DNA from: Burkholderia pyrrocinia
Lineage (GTDB): Bacteria; Pseudomonadota; Gammaproteobacteria; Burkholderiales; Burkholderiaceae
DNA: 64,000 nt
Direction: 5' to 3'
Assembly: GCF_003330765.1 (NCBI RefSeq)
Contig: NZ_CP024902.1
Location: 2,728,001 to 2,792,000 of the forward strand
Below are positions 31,988 through 41,308 of this stretch, piece after piece (within the stretch, counting starts at the first letter, position 1; the number at the start of each line of letters is the position of its first letter). The notes beneath the pieces are model-generated. The model worked only from the letters and a program-made list of their open reading frames with translations. It made no database searches and was not told the origin of the DNA. The position numbers were made by a program, and so were the translations under genes.

Positions 31988-32350
31988 TTACCAGCCGGCC
32001 GGTTGCGCGTAGCCGCCCGACACGGGCGCGCCGCACACATACGCGCGCTGGTAGCGGTCGTAGCAATAGTTCGGGCCATCGTCCTGGTACTGCGCCTGCT
32101 GATAGGTCGGATAGGCAGGCTGCTGGTACGCGGGCGCCTGATAGTACGTCGGCGGCTGATAGGCCGGTGCCTGGTACGCGGGCGCCTGATACACGACGGG
32201 CGGATTCATCGCGGACGTCACGATCGCGCCCAGCACCGCGCCGCCGATCAATGCGCCGATGACGGCGCCGCCGTCGCGGCCATGCGCGGACGCCGGGCCC
32301 GCCACGGCGAGCGAACCGGCGAGGACACACACTGCGGCAATCTTTTTCAT
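31988..32350 (-). CDS. Exported glycine-zipper protein with Tyr/Gln/Pro repeats
   Basis: The 120-residue product has a signal peptide (MKKIAAVCVLAGSLAVAGPASA), a glycine zipper (GAVIGALIGGAVLGAIV at ~28-44) that may insert in the outer membrane, a repeat region of YQAPAYQ-like units, and a C-terminal part with two cysteines (NYCYDRY and YVCGAPV). GGGAG precedes the ATG. Function unknown. Confidence 0.8.
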   Translation of the reverse strand: MKKIAAVCVLAGSLAVAGPASAHGRDGGAVIGALIGGAVLGAIVTSAMNPPVVYQAPAYQAPAYQPPTYYQAPAYQQPAYPTYQQAQYQDDGPNYCYDRYQRAYVCGAPVSGGYAQPAGW

Positions 32351-32506
32351 GATGGACTCCCACGCGAAGTGGTACTGGATGCGATGCATTGTGGCGGCAC
32401 GCGGCCGTAATAGATGCAGCAAGTGGTAACGCGCCATTACGGGTCTCACGCACGCCGAAACGCATTGCCGCCGTGCTACGATTTTCGGCACACAGGAGAC
32501 GCCTTC

Positions 32507-32887
32507 ATGCAGCCCGAAACCGCCCGCCGTTTCGATACCGAATTCGCACCGCGCATCGCGCAGGCGATCGCCGCCTTCTTCGCCGATCACGTGCTGACCG
32601 ACGTCGTCCCGTACGGCGGGCACGGGCACCCGACGCGCGTGCAGATCCACAGCGCGCCGCACGAGCACGTGAGCGGCTTCGTGCATCCGCTGAACCTCGA
32701 GCTGACCTGGGACACCGACGAAATCGAGCGGCTGATGGAGCCGGACGGCCCGCAGCGCTTCGAGCACTACCTGGCCGCGCTGCCGAAAAAGCTGGGCGCG
32801 TGGCAGGGCGCGCGCGACATCGATCTCGCGTCGCGCACGCAGGCCGCCCCGCTCGTGCGGCTCGGCGGCCTCGACTTCGAAGGCTGA
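32507..32887 (+). CDS. Conserved protein of unknown function
   Basis: The 126-residue product (MQPETARRFDTEFAPRIAQA, then DVVPYGGHGHPTRVQIHSAP and FEHYLAALPKKLGAWQG) has no signal peptide or membrane segment. The His-rich middle (GGHGHP, HSAPHEH) could bind a metal. It appears specific to Burkholderia and relatives; I do not recognise a family. CAGGAG lies upstream of the ATG. Confidence 0.75.
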   Translation: MQPETARRFDTEFAPRIAQAIAAFFADHVLTDVVPYGGHGHPTRVQIHSAPHEHVSGFVHPLNLELTWDTDEIERLMEPDGPQRFEHYLAALPKKLGAWQGARDIDLASRTQAAPLVRLGGLDFEG

Positions 32888-33046
32888 GTGCCGGCGTCGC
32901 GCAATGGGGCCCGGTGATACACTCGACCGGCCCCGGTCCGGTGCAGCCGCGCCGGCCGGGCCGTTCCTCGCCGCCTCCACCCTTCCGCATGGTTGCGCAC
33001 GCAACCGGCAACCGGGCGCGCGGACAACCACGCTCTCGCTCCCGCC

Positions 33047-34414
33047 ATGAACGCCGATACCGGCCTGCCGCTTCCGCAACGCTACTGGGCGATCGTCTGC
33101 GTCGCACTGGGCATCACGCTCGCCGTGCTCGACGGCGCCATCGCGAACGTCGCGCTGCCGACGATCGCGCGCGACCTGCACGCGTCCGACGCCGCGTCGA
33201 TCTGGATCGTCAACGCCTACCAGCTCGCGGTTACGATCACGCTGCTGCCGCTCGCGTCGCTCGGCGAGCGCATCGGCTATCGCCGCATCTACATCGCCGG
33301 GCTCGCGCTGTTCACCGCGGCGTCGCTCGGCTGCGCGCTCGCCGGCTCGCTGCCGACGCTGGCCGTGATGCGCGTGATCCAGGGTTTCGGCGCGGCAGGC
33401 ATCATGAGCGTCAACGCGGCACTCGTGCGGATGATCTACCCGTCGTCGATGCTCGGGCGCGGGCTGTCGATCAACGCGATGGTGGTGGCGCTGTCGTCGG
33501 CGATCGGGCCGACGGTCGCGTCCGCGATCCTGTCGTTCGCGTCGTGGCCGTGGCTCTTCGCGGTCAACGTGCCGATCGGCATCGCCGCGGTATTCGGCAG
33601 CCTGCGCGCGCTGCCGGCCAACCCGCTGCACGACGCGCCGTACGATTTCCTGAGCGCGCTGATGAACGCGTGCGTGTTCGGCCTGCTGATCACGGCCGTC
33701 GACGGGCTCGGCCACGGCGAAGGCCATGCGACCGTCGCGGCCGAGTTGGCCGTCGCGTGCGTCGTCGGCTACTTCTTCGTGAAGCGCCAGTTGTCTCAAC
33801 CGGCGCCGCTGCTGCCCGTCGACCTGATGCGCATCCCGATGTTCGCGTTGTCGATCTATACGTCGACGGCGTCGTTCACGTCGCAGATGCTGGCGTTTGT
33901 CGCGCTGCCGTTCTGGCTGCAGAACTCGCTCGGCTTCTCGCAGGTCGAGACGGGCCTCTACATGACGCCGTGGCCGCTCGTGATCGTGTTTGCCGCGCCG
34001 CTCGCGGGCGTACTGTCGGACCGCTATTCGGCCGGCATCCTCGGCGGGATCGGGCTCGCGCTGTTCGCGGCCGGGCTGCTGTCGCTCGCGACGATCGGCG
34101 CGCATCCGGGCACCGTCGACATCGTGTGGCGCATGGCGCTGTGCGGCGCGGGCTTCGGGCTGTTCCAGTCGCCGAACAACCGTGCGATGCTGTCGTCGGC
34201 GCCGCGCGAACGCAGCGGCGGCGCAGGCGGCATGCTGAGTACCGCACGGCTGACCGGGCAGACACTCGGCGCCGCGCTCGTCGCGCTGATTTTCGGGCTC
34301 GCGCCCGATCGCGGGCCGACGATTGCGCTCTATGTCGCCACGGCATTCGCGGCGGTGGCCGCGGTCGTGAGCATGCTGCGCATCGCTGCGCCGCGGCCGG
34401 ACGCAGCGACCTGA
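33047..34414 (+). CDS. MFS drug/metabolite exporter, DHA2 type
   Basis: The 455-residue membrane protein has the DHA2 features LDGAIANVALPTIARDL (motif D1), LASLGERIGYRRIYIAGLAL (motif A) and RVIQGFGAAGIMSVNAALVR (motif B), and about 12-14 membrane helices. ATG 33047 is used; an earlier start at 32993 lacks a membrane-protein-like start. It would export compounds by proton antiport. No adjacent regulator is evident. Confidence 0.88.
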   Translation: MNADTGLPLPQRYWAIVCVALGITLAVLDGAIANVALPTIARDLHASDAASIWIVNAYQLAVTITLLPLASLGERIGYRRIYIAGLALFTAASLGCALAGSLPTLAVMRVIQGFGAAGIMSVNAALVRMIYPSSMLGRGLSINAMVVALSSAIGPTVASAILSFASWPWLFAVNVPIGIAAVFGSLRALPANPLHDAPYDFLSALMNACVFGLLITAVDGLGHGEGHATVAAELAVACVVGYFFVKRQLSQPAPLLPVDLMRIPMFALSIYTSTASFTSQMLAFVALPFWLQNSLGFSQVETGLYMTPWPLVIVFAAPLAGVLSDRYSAGILGGIGLALFAAGLLSLATIGAHPGTVDIVWRMALCGAGFGLFQSPNNRAMLSSAPRERSGGAGGMLSTARLTGQTLGAALVALIFGLAPDRGPTIALYVATAFAAVAAVVSMLRIAAPRPDAAT

Positions 34415-34445
34415 CACCGCCGCACGCCGCATGCGCGTACGCGCG

Positions 34446-35039
34446 TCATGCGGCGTCGAGCGCGTCCATCACGAAGCGCACGCGTGCCTTCACGCTCACG
34501 CGCGGCAACTCGATCAGCCGGTAGCCATACGACGTGTAGCAATCGACCATCGCGTCGTAGGTGCGCATGGCTTCCGCGAAATCCTGCCGGCGCTCGGTGT
34601 CCTGCGCATAGATGTCGGGCCACGGCGGCGCGATGAACACGCGCCGGTGATAGCGGAAACGGCGGGCCGCGGCTTCCGCGTGCGCGGGCACCGCCAGCCC
34701 CGTCAACCGCAGGTAGCCGATCACGTCCGGCACGCCGCGGTCGAAGAACACGGGCCCGCGCGCGTGCCGCGCGAGATGGTACGAGCGCATCTCCCAGCTC
34801 AGCATCAACTCGGCGAACGCGGCCGGATCGCGCCACGGCAACGCGTGGCCGTCGACGGCCATCTGGTCGCGGATCACGCCTCGCCCAGCCTCCTGCGAGC
34901 GCGCGAAACCGGCGCGCTCGAGCGCGTCCAGCAACGTGCTCTTGCCCGAGCCCGGGCCGCCCGTCACGACGAAGAAGCGGCCGGTTGCGTCGTCGGCCGC
35001 GCCGTCCTCGGCACCGGCCCGCCGCGCGGACTCACACAT
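34446..35039 (-). CDS. AAA-family ATPase/kinase-like protein after otsA
   Basis: The 197-residue protein from ATG 35039 has a P-loop GGPGSGKSTLLDALERAGF (Walker A), FFDRGVPDVIGYL (Walker B-like) and an RRQDFAEAMRTYDAMVDCYTS region, matching the AAA_28 family of small nucleotide kinases/NTPases. Its start overlaps the end of otsA by 8 bp, so it is translated with it. A direct link to trehalose synthesis is only suggested by context. Confidence 0.75.
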   Translation of the reverse strand: MCESARRAGAEDGAADDATGRFFVVTGGPGSGKSTLLDALERAGFARSQEAGRGVIRDQMAVDGHALPWRDPAAFAELMLSWEMRSYHLARHARGPVFFDRGVPDVIGYLRLTGLAVPAHAEAAARRFRYHRRVFIAPPWPDIYAQDTERRQDFAEAMRTYDAMVDCYTSYGYRLIELPRVSVKARVRFVMDALDAA

Positions 35040-36453
35040 GCGCAACCCGCCGGCCCGCACGCTGCGTGACCGACGCGGCCGCCGCGACACTGCGCAAATC
35101 GGCGACGAACGTATCGCGCCACACCGACAGGTCGTTCTCGCGGAGCCGCGCGAGGTTCTCCTCGTGACGCGCCTGCCGCTCCGCGAGCGGCATCGACAGC
35201 GCGCGCTCGAGCGCCTCGGCCATCTGCGACAGGTCGTACGGATTGACGAGGAGCGCGCCGGTCAGCTCGGCCGCCGCGCCCGCGAACTCCGACAGCACAA
35301 GCACGCCCGGATCGGCCGGATCCTGCGACGCGACGTATTCCTTCGCGACGAGATTCATCCCATCGCGCAACGGCGTCACATAGCCCACCTGCGACATCCG
35401 GAAGAACGCCATCAGCAGGTTGCGCTCGTACTTGCGGTTCAGGTACTGGATCGGCGTCCAGTCGAGCTGCGAGAAGCGTCCGTTGATGCGGCCGGCCTCG
35501 CCTTCGAGCGTTTCGCGAATGTGCTGGTAGGTCTGCACGTCGGAGCGGGTCGGCGGCGCGATCTGCACGAGCGACACGCGGCCCTGCCAGCCCGGCGCGT
35601 TCGCGAGCATCCGCTCGAACGACTGGAAGCGCTCGACGAGCCCCTTCGAATAGTCGAGCCGGTCGACGCTCATCACGAGCTTGCGGTCGCCAAGCGCTTC
35701 GCGCAGCATCTTCACGGGCTTGCGCGCGCCGTACTGGACGGCCGCCTGCGCGATCGCGTCGGGATGCACGCCGATCGGATAGGCGGCGACTTTCACGACG
35801 CGGCCGTGCGCATGCAGCATCCCGTCGTCGCTTGCCGCGCCGATCCCGCGCCGCTCGATATAGTCGGTGAACGCCTGCTTGTCGGCATCGGTCTGGAAGC
35901 CCGCGACGTCGTACGCGCACATGAACTTCACGAGTTCCTCGTGCGGCGGCACGAGGCGCAGCATGTCGGGCGACGGAAACGGGATGTGCAGGAAGAAGCC
36001 GATCGGGTTCTTCACGCCGAGCTCGCGCAGGTAATGCGCGAACGGCAGCAGATGATAGTCGTGTACCCAGATCAGGTCGTCGGGCCGCAGCAGCGCGGCG
36101 AGTTGCTTCGCGAGCATCGCGTTCACGCGCAGGTAGCCCGCGTACTCCTGCCGGTCGAAGCGGGCGAGATCGCCGCGGTAATGGAACACCGGCCACAGTG
36201 TCGCGTTCGAGAAGCCGCGGTAGTACTGGTCGTAGTCGCGCCGGGTCAGCCCGACCGTCGCGTACGTGACGTTGCCGTCCCGCTGGATCGCGGGTTCGGC
36301 GTCGGGCGCACCGACGATCTCGCCGTTCCAGCCGAACCAGACGCCGCCGGTTTCCTTCAGCGCGTCCATCACGCCGACCGCAAGGCCACCCGCGCTCGGG
36401 CGCGTGTCCTCGCCGGCGGCGACACGGTTCGATACCACGATCAATCTGCTCAT
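35032..36453 (-). CDS. otsA: Trehalose-6-phosphate synthase
   Basis: The 473-residue protein joins UDP-glucose and glucose-6-phosphate (GT20). Diagnostic parts are VSNRVA at the start, PSAGGLAVGVMDAL, IWVHDYHLLPFAHYLRE, GFFLHIPFPS, SVDRLDYSKGLVERF, TPLRDGMNLVAKEYVA and LSEFAGAAAEL. The ATG at 36453 (MSRLIVVSNRVAAG) is the family start. No otsB phosphatase is adjacent; the partner gene is the AAA ATPase. Trehalose made here would protect against osmotic and desiccation stress. Confidence 0.95.
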   Translation of the reverse strand: MSRLIVVSNRVAAGEDTRPSAGGLAVGVMDALKETGGVWFGWNGEIVGAPDAEPAIQRDGNVTYATVGLTRRDYDQYYRGFSNATLWPVFHYRGDLARFDRQEYAGYLRVNAMLAKQLAALLRPDDLIWVHDYHLLPFAHYLRELGVKNPIGFFLHIPFPSPDMLRLVPPHEELVKFMCAYDVAGFQTDADKQAFTDYIERRGIGAASDDGMLHAHGRVVKVAAYPIGVHPDAIAQAAVQYGARKPVKMLREALGDRKLVMSVDRLDYSKGLVERFQSFERMLANAPGWQGRVSLVQIAPPTRSDVQTYQHIRETLEGEAGRINGRFSQLDWTPIQYLNRKYERNLLMAFFRMSQVGYVTPLRDGMNLVAKEYVASQDPADPGVLVLSEFAGAAAELTGALLVNPYDLSQMAEALERALSMPLAERQARHEENLARLRENDLSVWRDTFVADLRSVAAAASVTQRAGRRVAHV

Positions 36454-36594
36454 GCGGCTTCCCCTCCTCGATTCGATAGGCTGGCGGCGCGCGGCGCGCG
36501 CCAAGGCGGACGCGGCTGCCCGAAGGCGGCCGCGCGGCGATTCAGATCCGAGAAATGCAATGAAATACGGCAGCGGAATGCGGTGACGACGAGA

Positions 36595-36807
36595 TCAAGC
36601 GTCCTGCTCCTGGCCGAGGTCGCGTTGATAGTCGAGCCCTTCCGGGCGGGCGCCGCCCTGGTTGTGATCGCCGTCGGATGGCGTCTCGTCGGGCGCGCCG
36701 GCAGGCGGTACGGACGGCGCGTCGGTCTGCGGACGCGGGCGGTCTGCCTCCGCGTCGGGCGGCCGGTGTGAAGATCGTTTCGAACGGCGCATGGTTGGGT
36801 GTCTCAT
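36595..36807 (-). CDS. Possible small basic protein, uncertain
   Basis: A 70-codon frame (MRHPTMRRSKRSSHRPPDAE, ending LDYQRDLGQEQDA) lies in the gap upstream of otsA. It is polar, disordered and lacks a clear ribosome site. It may be a real short protein or chance coding in GC-rich DNA. The wider gap 36454-37078 otherwise holds only an AT-rich stretch (36840-36920) likely to carry promoters. Confidence 0.3.
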   Translation of the reverse strand: MRHPTMRRSKRSSHRPPDAEADRPRPQTDAPSVPPAGAPDETPSDGDHNQGGARPEGLDYQRDLGQEQDA

Positions 36808-37078
36808 ATGCGGCGCGGCTCGAGGCCGTCGTAGAAACATTCCATAACAAAACAGTCTAGGTCGGTTCCTCGCACATCAAGGTAACAATTACCTTCAATT
36901 TGTAACGTTTCGACCCCTCGCCAGCCATCTATCCGACAATAGCGCCGCGCGTACGCGCGCCATGCCGTCCGGCGATTTGTCAAAGCTTTGCAGTTTTCCT
37001 GTGACAATTGCGAAACAATGACGCGGCATGAGGGCGTGCATGCGTCGCCGCTCCCCCAGACAGGACTTGCACTCAGGG

Positions 37079-37630
37079 ATGAACATTCGTTTCGAATCGC
37101 CGCGCCGGGCCATGCCGACGCGCGTCGTGCTGGCCGCGATCGCCACGGCTGCACTGCTGTCCGGCTGCAACTCGCTATACAGCGAAGGCGCGACCGCCGG
37201 CGCGGGTATCGCGGGCGCCGCGATCGCTTCCAAGGTCACCAACAATGCCGCCGTCGCGACGGGCATCGGCCTCGGCGCCGTCGCCGGTGCGCGGGCGGGC
37301 GTCCAGTACTCGCAGCGCGTCGCGCATCGCTACTCGCAGGATCAGATCGCGAAGGCAGCCGGCCCTCTCGACGTGGGCGGCGTCGCGCCGTGGTCGACGC
37401 ACCACTCGTTCCCGATCGAAGACGACGAGCAGGGCCGCGTGACGGTCAGCCGGATGATCAGCGTCGGTCCGCTCGACTGCAAGGAAATCGTGTTCGCGGT
37501 CGACACGCCCGCGAAACCCGACAAGCCCGCGCAATCGGCGTTCTACGTCGCCACGATCTGCCGCGACGGCCCCGTATGGAAATGGGCATCGGCCGAACCC
37601 GCGACCGAACGCTGGGGCGCGCTGCAATGA
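37079..37630 (+). CDS. Lipoprotein, first of a tandem pair
   Basis: The 183-residue product has the lipobox LLSGC (VLAAIATAALLSGCNSLYSE) and a glycine-zipper-like AGAGIAGAAIASKV and GIGLGAVAGARAGV. The C-terminal half has two cysteines (PLDCKEIVFAV, ATICRDGP) and ends WKWASAEPATERWGALQ. ATG 37079 gives a short basic leader; ATG 37112 (MPTRVV) could be the true start of the signal peptide. It overlaps the next gene by 4 bp and shares its C-terminal pattern. Confidence 0.8.
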   Translation: MNIRFESPRRAMPTRVVLAAIATAALLSGCNSLYSEGATAGAGIAGAAIASKVTNNAAVATGIGLGAVAGARAGVQYSQRVAHRYSQDQIAKAAGPLDVGGVAPWSTHHSFPIEDDEQGRVTVSRMISVGPLDCKEIVFAVDTPAKPDKPAQSAFYVATICRDGPVWKWASAEPATERWGALQ

Positions 37631-38121
37631 GCGTCGCGATCCGTATCGCGGCAATCGGCGCGCTTTGCGCGGCGGCAGCCGCGCTGTCGGGCTGCGGGTC
37701 GGTCGGCGCGGCGAGCGGCGCGCTCGCCGGCGCGGCAACGGGCCTCGTCACCGCGAACCCGGCGGTCGGCGTCGGCGTCGGGATCGCCGTGCAGGCCGCG
37801 ACCGACGAGGCCGTCAACCGCACGATGAAGCAGCTCCATCAGAACCAGCAGGACGCGATCGCGAAGGCGGCCGGCAGCCTGGCCGTCGGCGAAGTGAAAC
37901 CGTGGAAGGTGAAGAACACGCTGCCGCTGGAAAACGGCGAAGGCGAAGTGCGCGTCACGCGCGCGTACGCGTCGGCGCTCGCGCTGTGCAAGGAATTCGC
38001 GTTCTCGGTGAAGGACGGTGACAAGGCCGACTGGTATTTCGCGAATGCATGCCAGCAAGGCACGCACTGGAAGTGGGCGTCGGCCGAACCGGCCGTCGAC
38101 CGCTGGGGCAGCCTGCAGTAA
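37627..38121 (+). CDS. Lipoprotein, second of a tandem pair
   Basis: The 164-residue product starts on ATGA overlapping the previous stop. It has the lipobox ALSGC, a glycine-zipper-like region (GALAGAATGLVTANPAVGVG), and a C-terminal half with the same pattern as its neighbour: IAKAAGSLAVGEVKPW, ALALCKEFAFSV, WYFANACQQG and WKWASAEPAVDRWGSLQ. The two are paralogues from a duplication. Likely envelope proteins; function unknown. Confidence 0.85.
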   Translation: MSVAIRIAAIGALCAAAAALSGCGSVGAASGALAGAATGLVTANPAVGVGVGIAVQAATDEAVNRTMKQLHQNQQDAIAKAAGSLAVGEVKPWKVKNTLPLENGEGEVRVTRAYASALALCKEFAFSVKDGDKADWYFANACQQGTHWKWASAEPAVDRWGSLQ

Positions 38122-38190
38122 CGGCGCGATGCCCCGCTCATCGGCCACACATCGCGCGCGGATGCCGGGCCGTACGGCCCGGCGTGTCGA

Positions 38191-39528
38191 TCAGGACTCG
38201 ACGTCCTCGAGGCTGAAGATCTCGGTCTGGTCGTTGTACGAGAAGATCTCGCCGTAACGGCCCCAGTCGATCACCGCGTCGAGCGTCTCCTCGGCCGCGC
38301 CGTCCGACAGGGAATCCTCCAGCTCCTGCTCGAAGCGCACGCGCGGCGCGCGATGTCCCGGGCGCTCGTTCAGCACCTTCTTGATCCGCGCGGCGAGCGG
38401 CACATGCTTCAGCAGGTGATCCGCGAACATCAGCTTGCGCTCCTGCGTGCCGAATTCCGCGAACACGCGCCCTGGCGGCGTCAGGAACACGTCGCCTTCC
38501 CGCACGTCCGCGAAACCGAGGTACTGCAGCACTTCGGCAATCGGGAACAGGTCGTCGACTTCCAGATGCAGCGTGCGCGCGATTTCCGGCATGTCGGCGC
38601 GGCCGTGGTACGGCGCCATCGCGAGCGTTTCGATCAGACCGGCCATCAGGTTGGTCGACACCTGCGGCAGCCAGCTGCCGAGTTCGAGCCCCTTCTTCGT
38701 CGCCTCGCCGGTCTGGCGGGCCGTCATCTTCGCGTAGATGTCGTCGACCAGCTTGCGAAACGCCGGGTCGAGACGGTTGCGCGGATGCTTGAACGGCACC
38801 TTGATTTCGGCGATCACGCGGCCCGGGTTCGACGACAGCACAAGGATCCGGTCGCACATGAACACGGCTTCCTCGATGTTGTGCGTGACGATCAGCACCG
38901 ACTTGATCGGCATCCGCCCTTGCGTCCACAGGTCGAGCAGGTCGGTACGCAGCGTCTCGGCCGTCAGCACGTCGAGCGCGGAGAACGGCTCGTCCATCAG
39001 CAGGATCGTCGGATCGACGACGAGCGCGCGCGCAAAGCCCACGCGCTGCCGCATGCCGCCCGACAGCTCGCGCGGGTACGCGTTTTCGAAACCGTCGAGA
39101 CCGATCAGGTCGATTGCGGCGAGCGCACGCTCGCGCCGCTCGCGCGCGCCGACGCCGAGCGCTTCGAGGCCGGCCTCCACGTTCTGCAGCACGGTCAGCC
39201 ACGGAAACAGCGCAAAGGTCTGGAACACCATCGCGACGCCTTCGGCCGGGCCGCGCAGCGGCTGGCCGAGGTAGGTCACTTCACCGCCGGTCGGTTCGAT
39301 CAGGCCGGCGATGATCCGCAGCAGCGTCGACTTGCCCGAGCCGGAACGGCCGAGCAGCCCGACGATCTCGCCTTCGCGCAACGCCAGGTTCGCGTCGTCG
39401 AGCACGAGCAGTTCGCCCTGCGTCTTGTTGAAGCCGCGGCAGACGTGATCGACGCGCAGGATTTCCTCACCGAGGCGCGGTGGCTGGGACGTCTGGACGG
39501 GGGCGTGTACAGCATTCGGATTGTGCAT
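38191..39528 (-). CDS. ABC importer ATPase (NitT/TauT type) with C-terminal AAA-associated domain
   Basis: The 445-residue protein has Walker A GRSGSGKST, Q-loop VFQTFALFPW, signature LSGGMRQRVGFARAL, Walker B ILLMDEPFSALD and H-loop VTHNIEEA in its first ~240 residues. The last ~190 residues are an added domain found in a subset of nitrate/sulfonate/bicarbonate-type ATPases (TNLMAGLIETLAMAPYHGRA, LHLEVDDLFPIAEVLQYLGF). It pairs with the permease gene 22 bp upstream. No substrate-binding protein is adjacent. Confidence 0.9.
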   Translation of the reverse strand: MHNPNAVHAPVQTSQPPRLGEEILRVDHVCRGFNKTQGELLVLDDANLALREGEIVGLLGRSGSGKSTLLRIIAGLIEPTGGEVTYLGQPLRGPAEGVAMVFQTFALFPWLTVLQNVEAGLEALGVGARERRERALAAIDLIGLDGFENAYPRELSGGMRQRVGFARALVVDPTILLMDEPFSALDVLTAETLRTDLLDLWTQGRMPIKSVLIVTHNIEEAVFMCDRILVLSSNPGRVIAEIKVPFKHPRNRLDPAFRKLVDDIYAKMTARQTGEATKKGLELGSWLPQVSTNLMAGLIETLAMAPYHGRADMPEIARTLHLEVDDLFPIAEVLQYLGFADVREGDVFLTPPGRVFAEFGTQERKLMFADHLLKHVPLAARIKKVLNERPGHRAPRVRFEQELEDSLSDGAAEETLDAVIDWGRYGEIFSYNDQTEIFSLEDVES

Positions 39529-39550
39529 CGCGTTTCGCTCTCAATCGGTC

Positions 39551-41308
39551 TCAGTCGAGCCGCAGCTTCGCTTCGGCGAAGGCATACAGCGGGCGCCACA
39601 GCAGGCGGTTGAACAGGGTGACGAACAGGGACATCACGGCGATGCCCAGGATGATCTTCGGGAAGTCGCCGGCGGCGGTGGTCTGCGCGATGTATGCGCC
39701 GAGGCCGTGTGCCTCGATCTTGGTCGTGCCCCACTGCACGGCTTCCGACACGATGCTCGCGTTCCACGCGCCGCCCGATGCGGTGATCGCACCCGTGATG
39801 TAGTACGGGAAGATGCCCGGCAGGATCGCCTGCCGCCACCATTGCCAGCCACGGATGCGGAAATTCGTCGCTGCCTCGCGGTAGTCGTTCGGATAGGACG
39901 TTGCGCCGGCGATCACGTTGAACAGGATATACCACTGCGTGCCGAGCACGATCAGCGGCGACAGCCAGATGTCGGGGTTCAGGTGGAAGCGCGCGATCAC
40001 GATCACGAACACCGGGAACAGCAGGTTCGCCGGAAACGCGGCCAGAAACTGCGCGAGCGGCTGCAGCTTCTCGGCCAGCCTGGGGCGCAGCCCGACCCAC
40101 ACGCCGATCGGCACCCAGATCACCGACGCGATCGCGATCAGCACGACCACGCGCAGCAGCGTGATGAGCCCGAGCATGAGCACGTGGCCGACCTCGGCCA
40201 TCGTCACGCCGGTCGAAACGAAACTGACGACGCGCCACACGATATAGGCCGTGCCGATCAGCACGAGGGCCGCCCACACGATGTCGACCGTACGCGACGC
40301 CTTCTTCTCGACGCGCGGCAGCGTGAAGCGCATCGCGCCGGACAGCGGCAGGCGCAACGGAATCCGCGCCGCCTTGGCGAAGAACCAGCCGGCCGGCACG
40401 AGCAACTGATGGATCAGGCGCGTGCGGCGCACGAGGTCGAGCAGCCACGACTCCGGCGCGTTGCCCGAGCTCGTGTTCTCCATCCGGAACTTGTCGGCCC
40501 ACGCGACGAGCGGGCGGAACAGGAACTGGTCGTACGCGAGGATCACGACCGTCATCGTGAGGATCACCCAGCCGATCGCGCCGAGGTTCTTGTCCGAGAT
40601 CGCCTGCGCGAGATACGAGCCGACCCCCGGCAGCGTGATCGTCTGGTTGCCGACCGTGATCGCTTCCGACGCGACGACGAAGAACCAGCCGCCCGACATC
40701 GACATCATCATGTTCCAGATCAGGCCCGGCATCGAGAACGGCACCTCGAGCTTCCAGAAGCGCTGCCAGGACGTCAGGTGGAAGCTCCGCGACACTTCGT
40801 CGAGATCGCGCGGCACCGTGCGCAGCGACTGGTAGAAGCTGAACGTCATGTTCCACGCCTGGCTCGTGAAGATCGCGAAAATCGCCGCGAGCTCCGCGCC
40901 GAGCACGCGGCTCGGGAACAGCGCGAGGAAGAACGTGACCGTAAACGAGATAAAGCCGAGCACCGGCACCGACTGCAGGATGTCGAGGATCGGGATCAGC
41001 ACCATGCCCGCGCGCCGGCTTTTCGCGGCCAGCGTGCCGTAGACGAGCGTAAACGCGAGCGACGCGACCATCGCGGCGAGCATCCGCAACGTGGTGCGCA
41101 ACGCGTATTCGGGCAGGTTCGACGGATCGAGCGAGATCTTCTGCGTCTGCAGGGTCCCGATCGGCGCCATCGTTTCGTGGAAACCGACGATCGCCATCGC
41201 AAGCAGGCAGATGATCAGCGGGAACGCGATGAAATCCCACCGGTTCGGCAGAACGCGCCACGCGGACGCGTTGGCGGTCCGGTTCGGATTGAAGAATCCG
41301 ACGTCCAT
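39551..41308 (-). CDS. ABC transporter permease, two fused inner-membrane units
   Basis: The 585-residue protein contains two BPD-transporter units of about 290 residues. The first has FSFYQSLRTVPRDLDEVSRS followed by WQRFWKLEVPFSMPGL (EAA-like loop), the second has YPNDYREAATNFRIRG followed by WWRQAILPGIFPYYITG. About 12 membrane helices are visible. Such two-unit permeases belong to the NitT/TauT-like importers. It works with the downstream ATPase; the substrate is not deducible. Confidence 0.88.
   Translation of the reverse strand: MDVGFFNPNRTANASAWRVLPNRWDFIAFPLIICLLAMAIVGFHETMAPIGTLQTQKISLDPSNLPEYALRTTLRMLAAMVASLAFTLVYGTLAAKSRRAGMVLIPILDILQSVPVLGFISFTVTFFLALFPSRVLGAELAAIFAIFTSQAWNMTFSFYQSLRTVPRDLDEVSRSFHLTSWQRFWKLEVPFSMPGLIWNMMMSMSGGWFFVVASEAITVGNQTITLPGVGSYLAQAISDKNLGAIGWVILTMTVVILAYDQFLFRPLVAWADKFRMENTSSGNAPESWLLDLVRRTRLIHQLLVPAGWFFAKAARIPLRLPLSGAMRFTLPRVEKKASRTVDIVWAALVLIGTAYIVWRVVSFVSTGVTMAEVGHVLMLGLITLLRVVVLIAIASVIWVPIGVWVGLRPRLAEKLQPLAQFLAAFPANLLFPVFVIVIARFHLNPDIWLSPLIVLGTQWYILFNVIAGATSYPNDYREAATNFRIRGWQWWRQAILPGIFPYYITGAITASGGAWNASIVSEAVQWGTTKIEAHGLGAYIAQTTAAGDFPKIILGIAVMSLFVTLFNRLLWRPLYAFAEAKLRLD

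Noticed and set aside
31988..34432. 814-residue minus-strand frame across several genes
   Set aside because: It is Arg/Glu/Asp-rich antisense of the MFS and DUF genes, a common artefact in high-GC DNA; only its last 120 residues are the real exported protein.
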